Shown one piece after another: positions 12,201 through 27,200 of a stretch of DNA of 64,000 bases. Both the position numbers and the translations under genes were made by a program. The stretch comes from Stercorarius parasiticus. Lineage: Eukaryota > Chordata > Aves > Charadriiformes > Stercorariidae. The DNA is taken from positions 761,892 through 825,891 of the forward strand of contig VWZL01000904.1 in the NCBI GenBank assembly GCA_013396915.1. The letters run 5' to 3'. The notes beneath the pieces were generated by a model. That model was not told where the DNA came from. It worked only from the letters and a program-made list of their open reading frames with translations, and made no database searches. The number at the start of each line of letters is the position of its first letter. Positions within the stretch are counted from its first letter, which is position 1.

Positions 12201-15200
12201 TAAATGGCCTAAGTAAGGATATATGGGTTCACTTTTTGGATAGATTAGTATATATAAAGAAAGAACTGTCAGATTCCAGTTCTATCAGGTTCTTCCTGTT
12301 ATGTTCTATGACAATTTAAATAAAAAAAACATTCAGGATCATGTTGTCTTGTCTACTGAAAATTTACGATTCTATTTACTAATTCTTACTATATTACTGC
12401 AGTTATGTGTAATGACTTTGTACATGTGAAACTTTCAAATGTATGCATTTATTTCTAGAGCATTATGTTTGAAGTCTTTCGTTTGTAACCACTGTCATAT
12501 ATTTATTAACTACTACCTTTAATTCAAAATTCAACTTTATTGCAGAATTTTTACAAGACTGAACTGAACAAGGAAGAGATGTATATTCGCTATATTCATA
12601 AGCTCTATGACCTACATCTGAAAGCACAAAACTTCACAGGTAATTGAGTACGAACTAGAAAAAGATTATTAGGACTGGTCCGTGATTTGCAGTCTTTTGC
12701 AAACCTGTAAGCTGTGTCCTCAGTGGAGAACATACCGACCCAGGCAACAGCAGAGTTTCCTTGCCCAATTAACCTCTCTCAAAATATGGCTTTTTTTCAG
12801 CCCCTCAACTTTACTTGCGGTGCCACATTGAATGTAAATGACCACTATTGATACACCCTAGCAATAAATGTGTGATACGGTCATTCTTCACCCAAAAGGA
12901 GTGAAGTTTAGAGGAAGTTTTTATGAGTCCATTTGGTAGTATCTGAGCCTATATACTTTTTTATAATGCTGCTGGTTAGCTGTTTGGTGTGGTGTTTCGA
13001 CACAGCTGTGTTTCAGAACCTAACTTTTATATTAAAAAAAAGAAAAGAAAGGAAGACCTATATTGCTTACTAATGATGAGACAGACACCCTAAAACCTCT
13101 AACCAGTATAGCATTCTGCTGGTGTCTTTCTGAATCTTCACGTACCACATTTGCAGTAATATTGTCCAAGATTTCTCAATGTGAATTTAGTGCCGGGGCT
13201 GGCCATTATCTTTTAAATGAAGAAGTAAGAAGATAATGTGCATAGTTGTTGTTTACACAACATAAAGGGCACTTCATTTAGGTAACTACGTGCCATCAGT
13301 AATTGCTGGAGAAGATAAAATCAGTATCTCTTTAAATTAAACAATCTTTGGTTGCCAAAATAGTTAACTGACCTTATAATACCTCCATCTCTTCCCCAGT
13401 ATTTGCAATTTCTAGTGCATGTGTTCAGAATCTCTCCAGAATTTTTTCCTTCTTAAAAGCAGATCACTTGGCTGGGGGTCACTAGTAAACAGGATACAGG
13501 TACCTACTGCCATGCCAAATTTCCTTATGCTTTTCTGCTATCCGTAGGAAAGATCCTTCACTTAGAATTTCCACATTCTCCTTGCAGTTCATGGGTTTAA
13601 AGTGTAGACTGGTTAGCCAGATGTATTTAAGGAGAGATTTTAATTTCCTCATGTGACCTGGCAGTAGTGAGTCACAAGAGAGTTTTGATTATCAAGCAGT
13701 GTCTTTGCCACAGCTGGCTTTTGTGCCAAACTATTCATTTCCTGATTTTACATAACAGATCTTAGTAACTCTTTAAGCAACGTTGAGTTCTGTATGCATT
13801 GGCTGCTAAGATGTGTCCAGTTTACCTTTAGCAGTGATATGAACCTATTTTTTTTCTATTTTTTTTAATTGTTTTGCCATCCATTATTATTTTAAACAGT
13901 ATTTTGCTCAAAAATTATTTACAGGACTTTGATGTATTTCCTGTATGTTTATTATTAACATGTGTGATTTTTGCATTCTTTGCCATGGTAGATTCCACGA
14001 GACTGATTTTTTTTTTTTTTTGCCATGAGAGCCTCAAGGAAGAATTGTCTCACACCCGTGACATTGAGATAGAGTCAGTCTTTCCAGTAGAAAACAGACT
14101 TATGTAGTCCATTACCTTCCCTTATCAACACTTAGACCTTTTGGAAACCAGCTGATCTGAAGTACATGGGAGTAAGAAAAGTTTGCTACTTCAGCAGCAT
14201 TCCTACATGTTGCACCATTAATTTGCTAACTGTATAGTTTCATTCTAGGGATGAAGCCAGCTTGCCCTTAAAATAATTTCTCTCCTTCCATAGTATAATT
14301 TACAGAACTATCTCTAATAATCCTCTGTAAAAGAAAAAAAAAAAAAAGAAAAAGTCCTTATTAATATAAAATGTAGCTTCAAATCTTTCTTTAACCAGCA
14401 CTCAGTTACAACTATAAATATAATTCTCTTGAGGCTGAAGCACATAAATGCACTGATTCCTCTTGTGTCCTCTCAGTCACCTCAGAAGTGTAATGAAATT
14501 GTCTTTGTATCTATCCATCTTAGAAATGTTTAGTTTTTTGAATCTCTCCTGTTAAAAAAAAATAATTGAATTTCCCACATCATGAGTCAACCCTGTTTAT
14601 CTCTCCTCACTGTTTTGGTGCACAGCCAATAGTTACAGACCTCTCTCAAAGGTACCGAGATGTTATTTGTTATACTGGCTACTGCCAGGGTACTGGGTAA
14701 AGGGACTCTTTGGACCTTTTCTCCAGTGTGGCCATTCTTATTTTAGAAACCTTCTATATACATTTATGATAACTTAAAAATATATATATATATTGGTATG
14801 GCAGACAAATGAAGGACTTGCATGCCAAGTTAGAAAGGAAGGGTCATAGGGAGCTATCCTGACGTGTTTATGCTCTGATATCTTTTGCTTCCTTATGATT
14901 TTGAATGATTTGTTGTTATCAACTTCATGGATTTTTTTAAATTGGTATATGAATGTGCTGCATATTTTGAGTACCAAACTGTAGCTTGAAGCTATGACAA
15001 AGGATGTTACCAGTCAAGCAGCCTGAAAGCTGTGTGATGCCAGAATTAAGATTGCGCAACTTCAGCCGCGTCCTTTGCACATATGTGTAGCAGTGCAGCA
15101 TGATTTTGCACCATGTTTAGCATTTTACAACATAGGGATTCAAAGCACGTTTTCCCACAAACATCTGCTGCAGTGATGGTTTTTCATCCACAGGTTCTTA

Positions 15201-18200
15201 AGGTGGATGCGTAAGAGGAACACTACTCTTAGGAAAAACTCTGTAGAGTTTGGTTTAAGTCACCTGTCTTATGAGAACTCATATGTCAGAGGCAGAATTA
15301 GGATATGGTTGTCTGGGGCAAACTTACCTTAGCATAAAAAGAACTTTATAGTTAGTTTTTGCCTTATGTACAACCTATAAAACCTGCAATGAAATAAGTC
15401 CAGTAGGCAACTTCTTTCTCCAGTGCAGCACATCTCCAGAATGTGGCCCATCTTTGTGCTGACTGATGCAAAGTGGTCCTGTTTGTGGAAAATAGACTGT
15501 GAACACTAACATGGAAAACAATAATGCATATGCACAGTTAGCCAAATTGAACTGTCATAGCCAGTCGTAATTCCAGTGTTTTGTAATTGGCCAAAGTGTG
15601 ATGTTGCAATAGAGAAGTTCATTTAATATTAGTTTTAGTGTACTATTTCTGAGGAATTCTTTAGATCAAAGTAAAAATAATAGTAATAATTTTTATATTC
15701 CCATATAATTTCTACTGTGATCTAAAGATAACTACACAGTTCTCTGACCAGACAGCAACAATAGGTTTGATTCCTTCCAAACCTATAAATAAATAAATAA
15801 AGTTTTAAAAATAATAATAATTATGCATTCACTTCTAAATTATTTGTTATGGTAGAGTGTTAAGACTCAGCTATGAGGGATTTATTTCTATTATGGAAAG
15901 AATTAGTCTATTAAGCAGATATCTGCCTCTTCATTTCCCTCCCAGCCCTGATCTCTTTGGGACTGTGTCCACAGTCCTATCTGTCTTCTTTCCTCGCTCC
16001 CTACTGATGCTCCTCATCCTCTGGTCCTTGTTCCCTTGTTCAGACAGCAGAGCCAGTGAGTGTTTCTCCTTAGCAATAGGAAAGACTAGGGCTAAGCAGG
16101 AAATTGTTTTCTTAATTTCTCTGTCCCCTTTGTATTGTCAGACACCAGGAAGACTGTCCCAGGGCCTCTACTTTAAGTAGCGCGTGAAAATTGTAAGATT
16201 GATTTATTATAGCTGCAGATAGTAACTCTGTCCAAAACCAGTACCACCATCTGTCTTATACTTGAAATAAATCAGCTACCCATTAAAAAGGTGCATCTCG
16301 TCAAGAGCATTCACATTGCTGTGTACTTGGTTTGGCTGTTTTATTTGTTTGGTGTTCGTAATACCATGCTATAATTTGTCCTGCAGAGGCTGCCTACACA
16401 CTGCTGCTGTACGATGAGCTGTTGGAGTGGTCTGACCGGCCACTGAGAGAATTTCTCAACTACCCCATGCAAACAGAGTGGCAACGTAAAGAGTGTCTCC
16501 ATCTGACCATCATTCAAAACTTTGACAGGGGAAAGGTAAAATAGTTCTATATTAGTGAGTGGATCTTGAAAGGATAGTTTATTCATTTTAGGACGTTACT
16601 CCTAGGGCTGTAGTCCTTTCTCATATAGAGGGGAAGTGTTTGTCTCATTGCCTGATTAAGCAGTTACTTAGTCACACAGTAGGTTTCTTCTAGTCCTGTG
16701 TTTGTATCCTAGAAATCCCACACTTACATGTGACAATAATTTGCACTTGTGTAGCAACTTGCTTTGTAACTGTCAAAGCACTTCATAAAAGATAACATAA
16801 TTTTCCCACATTTTAAAGGTGGTGAAAATGAGCCATATAAAGCCAACGAAATTCACTTAGTGACCAAGTGAGGGGAAAAAAATTCAGAGGTCTGGATTAT
16901 AAGGACTATGTTTACACCTTCTAAATCATGTTGCATCTTTTAGAATAGCCATTGCAGAATCTCTAAAAAAGGAATGAGTTTTGGGGATCACAGTTCATTG
17001 TCATCACTGAGAATGTTTATTCTGAATTAAGCAAGAGTAATTATCCTGTAGTCTAAAATTTTATATACTAATTTCTATGCATCGTACTTTGTGTGATGGT
17101 TTGTCTTGCTGCTAAACATGCAATTCATTGCAATTTTGTGTGGCTAGTGTAATATTCATGTGAGCTGAGCACATGTAATCAAACGCAAACGCATGCTGAT
17201 CATCAGTTTTTTCAAAAAATTCTGTAATCATCTTAAGGAGTTTAACTAATATGATGCAATAAAATATTTTCCAATCTACAAAATTTAAGGAGGATATGTT
17301 GAGAATGTAATTTTAAAATGTAAAAATGATACTGTGTTTAATCAATCTCATATGTAGTATCAAAAGAAGCGTCTGTTGCTCTTGCAATGACTTATATTTT
17401 GTGCAGTGATAGTTCTGAAAAATAATTTATTAAATAAGTCTCTAAATATATTTTCGATCCTTCAAAGAATTCATCGGTATTACTCAGCAGCTACCGGTAT
17501 TGCTAGCAGACAATATGTTCGAGTATTTTCAGTTACTGGAAGTATGACTTAGTGTAGAAAGAACAGATCACTAATAAATCACAAATTACCAAACAGTTGC
17601 TTTGAAATTACTGAGTATCTTTTACTTGCTTGCAGTGTTGGGAAAATGGCATTATCTTATGCAGGAAAATTGCAGAACAGTATGAGAGCTACTATGACTA
17701 CAGAAACCTCAGCAAGATGAGGGTAATGTACCTGAGTACTTTTCATCAATCAGAGATCCAAAAGCTTTTTAGTTTGGGTTATAAAATATTACTTAGAAAA
17801 TTAAATTTGCCGTGGAATGGTCCTTAGGTTCGGGTTGCAAACTTTATTTTTTAGCTTGTGTTTTCTTTTTACCATAAAGATTATAAAAAAGGAGTGTGAG
17901 CTTTTTGAAGAAAAATGGGAAAATAACTGATCTTGCAATGTTTGTACCTGTACGGCACATACACACCAAGTGTGCATGCTTATGCAGAAAAATTATATTA
18001 CAAATTCACTTTCATTGATTTCCTATGGTTTATCCAGGGAACGTGCTCTATGCAGTCCTTCAGTAGGAGCAGCAATGTATCTGCGTGTGTAACTGGGAGC
18101 AAAGAGATTGCAATAAGCAACGTATGCCTTTGCATTTTTTTATGTAATGCTTAAAAATATGGCCTGTTTAATACCATATAGCCAAAATGAATCTTTTCTG

Positions 18201-21200
18201 GTACAGTCTTGCTGCTTTCTCTCTCATTTTTCTTAGAACTCTAAGCATTGTTCCTTTCTTCATTCTTTCTGATACTGTGTTTTAAAGATCCTTCAGTCTT
18301 CCCTTTTCTTGTCTGCTTCTGAAGGATTCAATTTTATATTACAGCTTCCTTTTTAAATTTTCTGTACTTGTGGGATACTTGCTGCTAGGAGTGGCTAAAG
18401 TATACTTAATCCAGAGCTGCTTAACAGCATGATGCAAAATTCTCACCACGGAGCTATGTGGCAGTACTCCCTGTGATCTGCTTATTCCGTACATCTTTAT
18501 ATATCCCAAGGGCAGAATCCTATAAGTAAAAGAAAACTGACTGCCATCATGTGAATAAAATTATTAGTTTATGCATGTTTCATTAATTGTATTTAATGTG
18601 TTTTGTGTTTGAATTAGGAAATATCCTTCTACTATATCTGTGCCACCTATGTTTATCCAAAAATGGAGGTGTGGGGATTTCTCACAGCAATATAACTAGG
18701 CAGCTTTTGATATCATATACACATCAAATAGCTGTCTGCATTACCTAAAATAGGGCTAATACTGGGGTTTTTTTCACCATATTAAAAAATTACGAACAGA
18801 GGATGCTTTACTGAAATATCATCAGAAAAAGGGGGCTTTGACATTAAGATCACTTTGTGTCAGTGTTTTGAGTGAAATAAAAGCAGGATGTATCGATCAA
18901 AAGTGATGTTAGTTGCTATTGTGAGATTTTTTAAAGGAACTCGCAGTAGACGCTTAAATCATTGGAATCTGGTATGATTTGGACACGACTCTTTTGAATG
19001 TGGAAACTGGACTTTGCTGACTGAACTGACCACATTACTGCCATGTGTTTGGATGATTAGTAGGTTACTGGGTCGTACGTTTCAAACTGCGTTTCTGTGA
19101 CTTCCATTTTTCATTAAAGAACTATGCATGTTGTCATTAATCAAATATTTTAACCCTTTGATATAGATACTTCTTATTTAAAAGCGCTTTTTTTTTAATT
19201 CTTGGAAATTTTCAGGTCATGAAGAGGTATAATTATTTAATCTGATGCATTCAGAGACATCTAGATGTCCTTATTGCTGCTCAGAGGTGCACTGCAATTC
19301 CAGTACTCCAGAGCAGTGTGCTGAAAGACCCTTCCTTTTGTGATAGTTTAAGGTGAAAATATGTTTTCAAAAAAGACTAATTGCATTTCTTACCAATCTC
19401 ACCCAGATGATGGAAGCATCTTTATATGATAAAATTATGGATCAACAGCGTTTGGAACCAGAATTTTTCAGAGTTGGATTTTATGGAAAGAAGTTCCCAT
19501 TCTTCTTGAGAGTAAGTGAATTAAAAATAATCAGAATGGAGCAATTCTGGAATTCATGCTGTCATTCATAATCACTTTATGTAAGAATTTGATCGTACCA
19601 TGTAGAAGTTCTTATCCTATGAGAAACAGGGAATTCTTTGATGTGCCTTTGAAAATGTTAGTTGTGTTTACCCTGTTCCCCTCTTCCGCAGTCTGCAGCG
19701 GTTCAGCTGCTTTGACTGTCACCTTGGGAAGAGAACAGAATCCATCTTATTCATGGAGCCTCTGTAATCGTAATCCAAGCTCCTCTTCCTATGGTAATTC
19801 AAATAAGTGATGCAGGAACTTCCTCTGTATGGTGGAGGCCTAAAAAGCCTAATTTTTCTTTGCCTTTGTGGTGGGGAAAATGACAAAACCCAAATGGTAA
19901 ATATAGCATGAAACTCTCCCTTTTAAAAGCAATGCACAAAAAGAATCTGACGGGCACATATTTTTTTATATTACCTAGTAGTCACCTGAATATAACATCT
20001 GTATAAACCAATTTGAAAATGTTAATTAGAATTTAATGTTTAGATTACTAAAATACATCAAATGATGAAGTACTGGGGAAAATTGCGCAACAGTGCAGTA
20101 CTTTCAGACCTGTAGGTCTTTCACTGCTTATTCATCTGCCCTGGAACTATTTATACGTTTCCCAAGTTAAATGTACTTAGCGCAGATTTATGCTTGCAGC
20201 ACCAGCAAGGAACACCTCAAAACTTACATTTGATTTCTTTTTTTTATGGCAAAGCAGTTTGCAACTCTTTTAAACAGCCTGGCTGCGTTTAGTATAGAAG
20301 GAATCAAGAATAAAGCTTTCACATTTTAATTTGTAGTTGCACAATAACGCTATTGCAGTTGATTTCTTGTAGCAATTCCCATGAAAGTCCAGGCTCTCAA
20401 AATTCAATGCTTCCTGTCTCTGTTCTCAAGATACTATAAAGGCAACAACTGTTTCCGTCTAAACCTGCTTCAAGAAGAATACATTAGTAATGACTTTTTA
20501 GAATTGTCTAATATAGATTTTAAAAGGGAATTCCTTTAATAGGTTTCTAGAAAAATGGTTAAGATATTTCCTTATTTCAAATGTGTGCGAGCAGAATCAA
20601 ACCAAAAAGTCCCCTCAGCACCACCACGGTCAGTGACTCGTTCCAACAGTTACTCCAGATCCAGGCATCTCGTGTTTAATGTAGGTTGTGTGTGGTATCT
20701 GTATTGATGTTGTACAATCTCAGGAAAATAATGGTGCAAATTCATAGTGGGCATCCAGGTAAAAGAAACTGTGTTGCAGCCAGGAGTATTCTTTTACTTC
20801 ATATTGCAAAAACAGGATAATTTTAATTTACAAGGCTGATAATTCCTAGTCATTTAGAGGATAAGGCAAATTGAATGCATTCTACCATTTTCTTATGCAT
20901 TGTTTTTCTTCAGAATTGTATAACTTCAAAGCGAAGTTTCCTAGTTCCTCATGGAAAGGACTTTCATTTCATTGTCTTAACTGTCTCTTGCATTATATTT
21001 TTGTTACGTATTTTATACAATCTGATATGATCTGTTATGTTTAGTTACATACTTTAATCCATTAAAAACAATTTCTCCCTTCAGATTTTTATTAAAGCTT
21101 TAAGTATAATAATTCCATTCTTCCAGACTTTTGAATAAAACATACTTTATGTTGTAAAATTTTCTTCTTCTAAGTAACCTGGTCTTTCTAGATTTCTTAT

Positions 21201-24200
21201 TTTTATTATTGCCTTTTGTTTCTTATTTTTCCCTTCTTAAAGTGATGTAAAAAATGCCCAGAATGTCTATATTTAAGAGCATATGTTTGGATCTATCTAA
21301 TGATACCAAATTATTTTCACATAACTTGCTCTTGTTTTGTTTTTTTTTTCTTATTCTGCTCAGAATAAGGAATTTGTTTGCCGAGGACATGACTATGAAA
21401 GGCTGGAGGCCTTCCAGCAGCGAATGTTGAATGAGTTCCCACATGCCATTGCCATGCAACATGCTAATCAGCCAGATGAGACCATCTTTCAGGCAGAAGC
21501 ACAGTGTATCCACATAATCACAAACCCATACACCGCAGTTACGTCTTTCATGCTTTTAAAAAATGTAGGTACACCTAAAGCCAATTTTAATCACAATGTG
21601 CCTCCACTGAAATAAAGGGTAGGTTAGAATTCCCCTGCAATTTGTCCCAGTCACTCCATTATGTTTGGAATTCTTTTTTTGTAATTGTTATTTTATTTAA
21701 AAATTCCTTGACAGGTTATTAAGACTCTTATATTAGCCAAAAATACTTGTAGAACTATCACCGCTGTGATAATGGTGTATTAGTTCAAGTTGCAGTATTT
21801 CAAGTTCTTACAATACAACATAATTTTAGCATGGTATGACATATTGTGTGTAAGAATATATTTAATTAAATCCCTTTATTCTATGTACTATTCCATGTAA
21901 GTAGCTCTATTTCAAAAATACTTCACGAAATTTTCAACAAAACAGTAAAAAGAAATCCCAAACCACCAAAAAATCTCTCAGGTTCCTTTCCCCAGCCATT
22001 AATAATCTAGATGTATTTCATGGTACGCACTTTTTAAAGAGTTTTTCTTCTGTCATGCTTCAGGAATCAAATTAGCTTTGCTAATTTGGATGAAATGGGA
22101 TAGCCTTAACTTTTTACATACAGATTTGCAGATTTATGCAGTGACACCAATTCCAGAAAACCAGGAAGTCCTGCAGAGAGATGGCATCCCCGATAACATC
22201 AAAAGCTTTTACAAAGTAAATCACATCTGGCGATTCCGATATGACAGACCATTTCACAAAGGAACCAAGGACAAGGAAAATGAATTCAAGGTAAATTACC
22301 ATGCACTTTCCCAAGCTACTGGACATATGGATTTATCTGTAACATCAACGATAGTTGTATTATTGAAACATTGTCTACGGTTGTGTTATTCAACTGAGTG
22401 TGGTATAACAAATTCTCTAGAGGAGATGGTAGCTCAGGTTTGACTATTTTGCTTCTCATTTTAATTAAAATAATATTAAAAATGTATGGGAGATGGGAAG
22501 ATTTTGTTGTATACGGGAATAGGAGAGAAAAAGTACCCAAAGCTTATAAAACAGATGGGGAAAACGTGGTTAAGTAGGTAATCTCGGGTATGGATAGGAT
22601 TGCCAAAAGTTCTCTCTCCCTAAAGCAAGGGTGAGACAGTTTTGACTAAACTACAGCATAATGTTATTTTCCTGTGATATCAAGACCAAAAACTACCTCT
22701 GAACTTAGAGATTGTCTCAGGGAAGAGCAATAGTTCCTTGCCTAATATGTAAAAGACTTCTATTCCTCCTAATAAAAATGCCACACTGAAAATTTATCTT
22801 ACATTCTTCTGGCGTAATTTTACTTCTGACCCACTAGCAATGTTTTAATCCTGACCCACAAGAAACATCCTGACACAGAATTTATTTTGGTATTCAGACA
22901 CACAAAGAGAGTTATCCCATAATAATTTTGTTATAAACTTAGAGGAAAGAACTGTAAGGGTAATAAATCATCTGAATTAAGTCACTATTGTCCTCTAATT
23001 AAAGCCTAAGGCTTTATTTTAATTGTACAGTTTATAAATATTTTGTGCGAGCACTCCATATGCGATGATTTGTCATTTTACAAACCTCTTGCACAAAGTG
23101 TTTAACAGTAGTACATTTGAGTATCGCATCAGCCGTGCATTGTGGAACCTCAAATGGGACTTCACAGAGGAGAGGTGGTCACTCTGTGTGATCTGTAAGT
23201 TGTTCTCTTTCTGAACTCTCCCTCTTCTTGGATGTTACCTTGGAAAGGAAATGTTAAAATGCTAATTTAGTTGTGAGTGACTTTTGGAGATTAGAGGACA
23301 ACATACAATATAGAATAATACTATGTTTAAGAGTGAAGAATCAGCACAATCTACTGCCTTAGTAGTAGGTCCTAGAAAGCAAGGAGAAAAATGAATGTCA
23401 TGGGCTTCTGGGGTAGGCATTTCAGTAGAAATCTGTATGTTAATACTTTCTTTTTTTTAATTTTTTTTTTTTTTTACTGTTACTTAAATGGAAGTATTCA
23501 TAAAGAAAACAGGGAATAACTATGAAAACTATAGAGGCAAATTGGGGAAATAAATTTGGTTTGTATATTGTAGAGCCTATGGGTGGAGAGAACCACACTG
23601 ATCTTGGTGCAGAGTTTACCTGGAATATCTCGCTGGTTTGAAGTGGAAAAACGTGAAGTAGTGAGTATGAGACAGATTGCAATACATATTGTGGGTTGGT
23701 TTACCTCCTTATCCATACGTTATTTGATGATCTACTTTAAGATTTGTTACCATATCTAATTTCTTCAATCAAGTTTTCAAGCTGGCTGCAACAAAATTAT
23801 TTACCAAGTGTTTTGAGTTGTCTAGTTTCTCATATCTTGAAAAGTATTATTAAGAACCGCCCATTATGATTCATTCAAACAGTTGAGGAAAGAAGTTGAG
23901 AGCAATAATGGGCAGCTAAAGACAACATTTAATGTCAGCAAATTACCTTCTTAAAACTCGGCATAATGTAACGTTTAATACTTAGAGTACCTATAGCTTA
24001 ACATATCTTTCAGTATTCTTGAAAAGTAAACATTCTCCAAGTACTATAATAAATGTCATGTGGGTATATCTCTGTGTCTGCCTAGAGTTCTGCTGAAGTT
24101 CCCACCTCTCAGCATGGGCAGGGAAGCGTGCCTATGCAGAACCTGTAGAAATAGGGTCTAATGTAGCAATCTGGTAACTGACACATTATAATTTCTCTTT

Positions 24201-27200
24201 CCTTGTTGTTGTATTTCTTAGAAAATCCTTAAATACATTTTGAATGTATTTGAAGCAGTGCTCCTCATGTAAAGATCTCTAAATAATTGGTCAATTGTTG
24301 AGCCCAGGAGTATAACATCTGTAACTATTTTCCTTCCTGTGAAAGCCAGCCTTACAACAGTCCTGTTAAATATAGGGATACCATTGTACAACTGATTTTC
24401 TCTAAAACTCTATTGTGTTTTTCTTTTATAATAGCAACAAAATGTAATTCGTTCACTGACCTCATATTCTCCTGTAGAAAATCAAAAATGGAATTTAGTA
24501 AAAATCAAAAAATTGTATGTGACATGAGAGATTTTGTTAGTTGACCCCTACTGAGTTCTTACTAGGTTAATGTGGCCCCTAATATGAAGTTCCTCAGATT
24601 ACTATCATGTTACCATTATGTAATAATTTTTCCTGGGCATGTACTAGATCATGACTTGGATTTGTGCTTGTATGTTTTGGTAAATTATGGCAACTTCAGG
24701 CCTGTACTCTTCCCATCGCTGAGCTTTTCACTTCCTGCAGTTCATGCTACCTATGACAAAAGCTTCCTCAGTCTCTAGAGAGGACAGGCACATCCTGCTG
24801 AAGGACTGCCTTTGGCAGTAACTTGATTATCATCTTAACTCGAAGCTTACATTCAAACTCACCCATAATGTCTAGTTGTTGACTTCGCTTTGGGTGGGGG
24901 AACTAGCTTGCCCATACTTAAGCTCTGCTCTGTGCCCTTAAGTATGGTGAAGCTCTCCCTGACCTCAAGCCCAATTTAGGTAAAGTTATCAAGGACAGTT
25001 TAACCTTGAGTTCCAAGAGTTCCACCACAGGCTGAAGTGTGTGTGTTTTGCAGCGAGGGCTGAGTATCTCTCAAGGTCAGATAATGAATCTATAAAAGAG
25101 GGACGGTTGTTTATTTTGGTCCTTGATTATGTGATAAAATTAATTCTCTCTGTGCTCAGAGTGCACACTCAGCGAGTGTAGCCCAGGTGAGAAGAACTTT
25201 TTCTGCCCCAGTACTCTAGAACATAGAATAATATTGTTTTCTTTTAAGAAATCAAAAATTACCTTTAATATATTTCATATTTTAACTAAAGACTAAGTAT
25301 GTTTACAATCTCTCTCACTCCTCTTTCAGGTGGAAATGAGTCCCCTTGAGAATGCTATCGAAGTCCTAGAAAATAAGAACCAGCAGCTGAGAACACTGAT
25401 CACTCAGTGTCAAACTCGACAGATGCAAAATATTAACCCTCTCACAATGTGTCTAAATGGGGTCATTGATGCAGCAGTTAATGGTGGAGTTGCTAGATAC
25501 CAAGAGGTAAGCAATTTATTTTCTGTTTATTAAAAATCTGTCATAAGACAGTTTTTTACTGGTTTCTTCCTTTGTACAGATACAGCTCCTCTGTATGAAC
25601 CGAGGACAGAAAGTACTATATCAATATTAGTTTTAATTATACCTATATTGCAGGTTTTGGTGAGGTAATGTTAAACATATATAGCTTTAGTGAAACAACT
25701 GTTTTGCTGCAGATAGTTCTGTAAACTTTTTCCAGTGATGAGTCAATTCACAATTACCTTGTAATCTTTAGAGGTTTGCTTGAGGATTTTTAATGAAGTA
25801 GTTAATTGTAACTATATTTTTTTATATATATATTATTATAATATTGTCCCTCCTCCCTGCTCTTCTAGGTCAGGAGCTACTTCTGACTGACCAGCAAATT
25901 TACTTCTGTGTGCTGGCATTCTGATTTTAAGAGAGATATATGTCTATATACACACACAAAATTCTTAACAAGAAATTTATTATCTTGAAGAATCATATTT
26001 TTCTGTATCCTTCTTTCTCTTCTCCAAGTTTTTAAGGAAAGCTATTTTCTGGAAAATTTAGTAAGAAATAATACGTATAATTAAGAAATATCTAACACTG
26101 GATTCTTTCCCAAAAGTTGTTCCTCATTATCATCTCTGAATCACCTTAGGAGAACCTTAAATGTTTGGGATGCTGTATTTCCACAAAGTTTTGTGGCATT
26201 TTGAAACTGCAGTAAAAAGAAATGAAGGATAATTTTTCTCAGTCCAACTTAATCTTCCTCTTTCTCCTAATAGTCTTATGAAATACTTGAATCTTCTTGT
26301 TCCTTTTCCATTGAAAATGTCAAGTTGAATAACATTCTGTCCACTTGTCTCAAAGGCTGCAAGATTCGGTGTTCACGCCACAGTGTTAAATTTGAGAAAA
26401 CTGCATCTAAATTAAAGTACATGAAATTGAGTCCACTATAGTGTTAGAATCTGTCATCAAAACTGCAACGTTATAAAAATTATGAGACTAAACCAAAGCA
26501 GTACCACGTTTCATGCTTCCCAGCTGCCTTTATCAACAGCAACAAAACTGTTTAGCATAGTAAAGCCCCGCAAAGGGAGTCCCTTGAGAAATACAGTCAT
26601 GTCAGAGCTATATCTGTTTTGGATTAGCAGTGTCAGAGCTAGCTCGGTGTCTCTGCATAGCTGCCCATTCTGCACCACTGTCTTAAAGGTTCTAGCTTGC
26701 TCCTTTCTTATTGTTGCTCTTAGCTGCAATTCTCGATCTCCTAGACAGTCTTCATGTTTCTATTCCCTACTGTTGTCCTCTCCTTCTCCCTCTTGCTATA
26801 TATCTAAAATAACACTTTTCACCAATTTGTGTTGTAAAGACCAAAATGATAGCGAGAGTTGTGAGATCTTGTTGTTGGGTTGCTTTTTTTTTCTATTTCA
26901 TCCTCCTCCTCTTTGCATGTCCCTTTTTCAGTCTTTATATGTCTTCCTGCTGGTTTGCCACTTCTTATCTTCTGCCTCCCTTCTTTTCTTCTCCTCCGTA
27001 AATGCTTTGCCTATCTGTTTCACTTGCTTTTGCCTTCTGCCCTATACAAAGCTCAAAACTCTGTCAGTGTTGGAGCATATGTGGTCTTGAGGTAAGCATG
27101 ACCATGTCTTTACAGATATCCTCCTTCCCTTCAGGCAAGGCCCAGCAAATAACATCTTCTGGCCAGCTGCTGCTTCCTTTTACCTTTTTCTTTTTTTTTT

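Noticed and set aside
17630..17827. Open frame extending past the exon 17636-17722
   Set aside because: The part after KMR is intron read-through. The donor AGG|gtaatg and the next exon (MMEASLYD) fit the known protein.
26482..27090. 202-codon plus-strand open frame in a DOCK4 intron
   Set aside because: It is low complexity, Ser/Phe/Leu/Cys-rich because the DNA is pyrimidine-rich, and has no domain or splice context.
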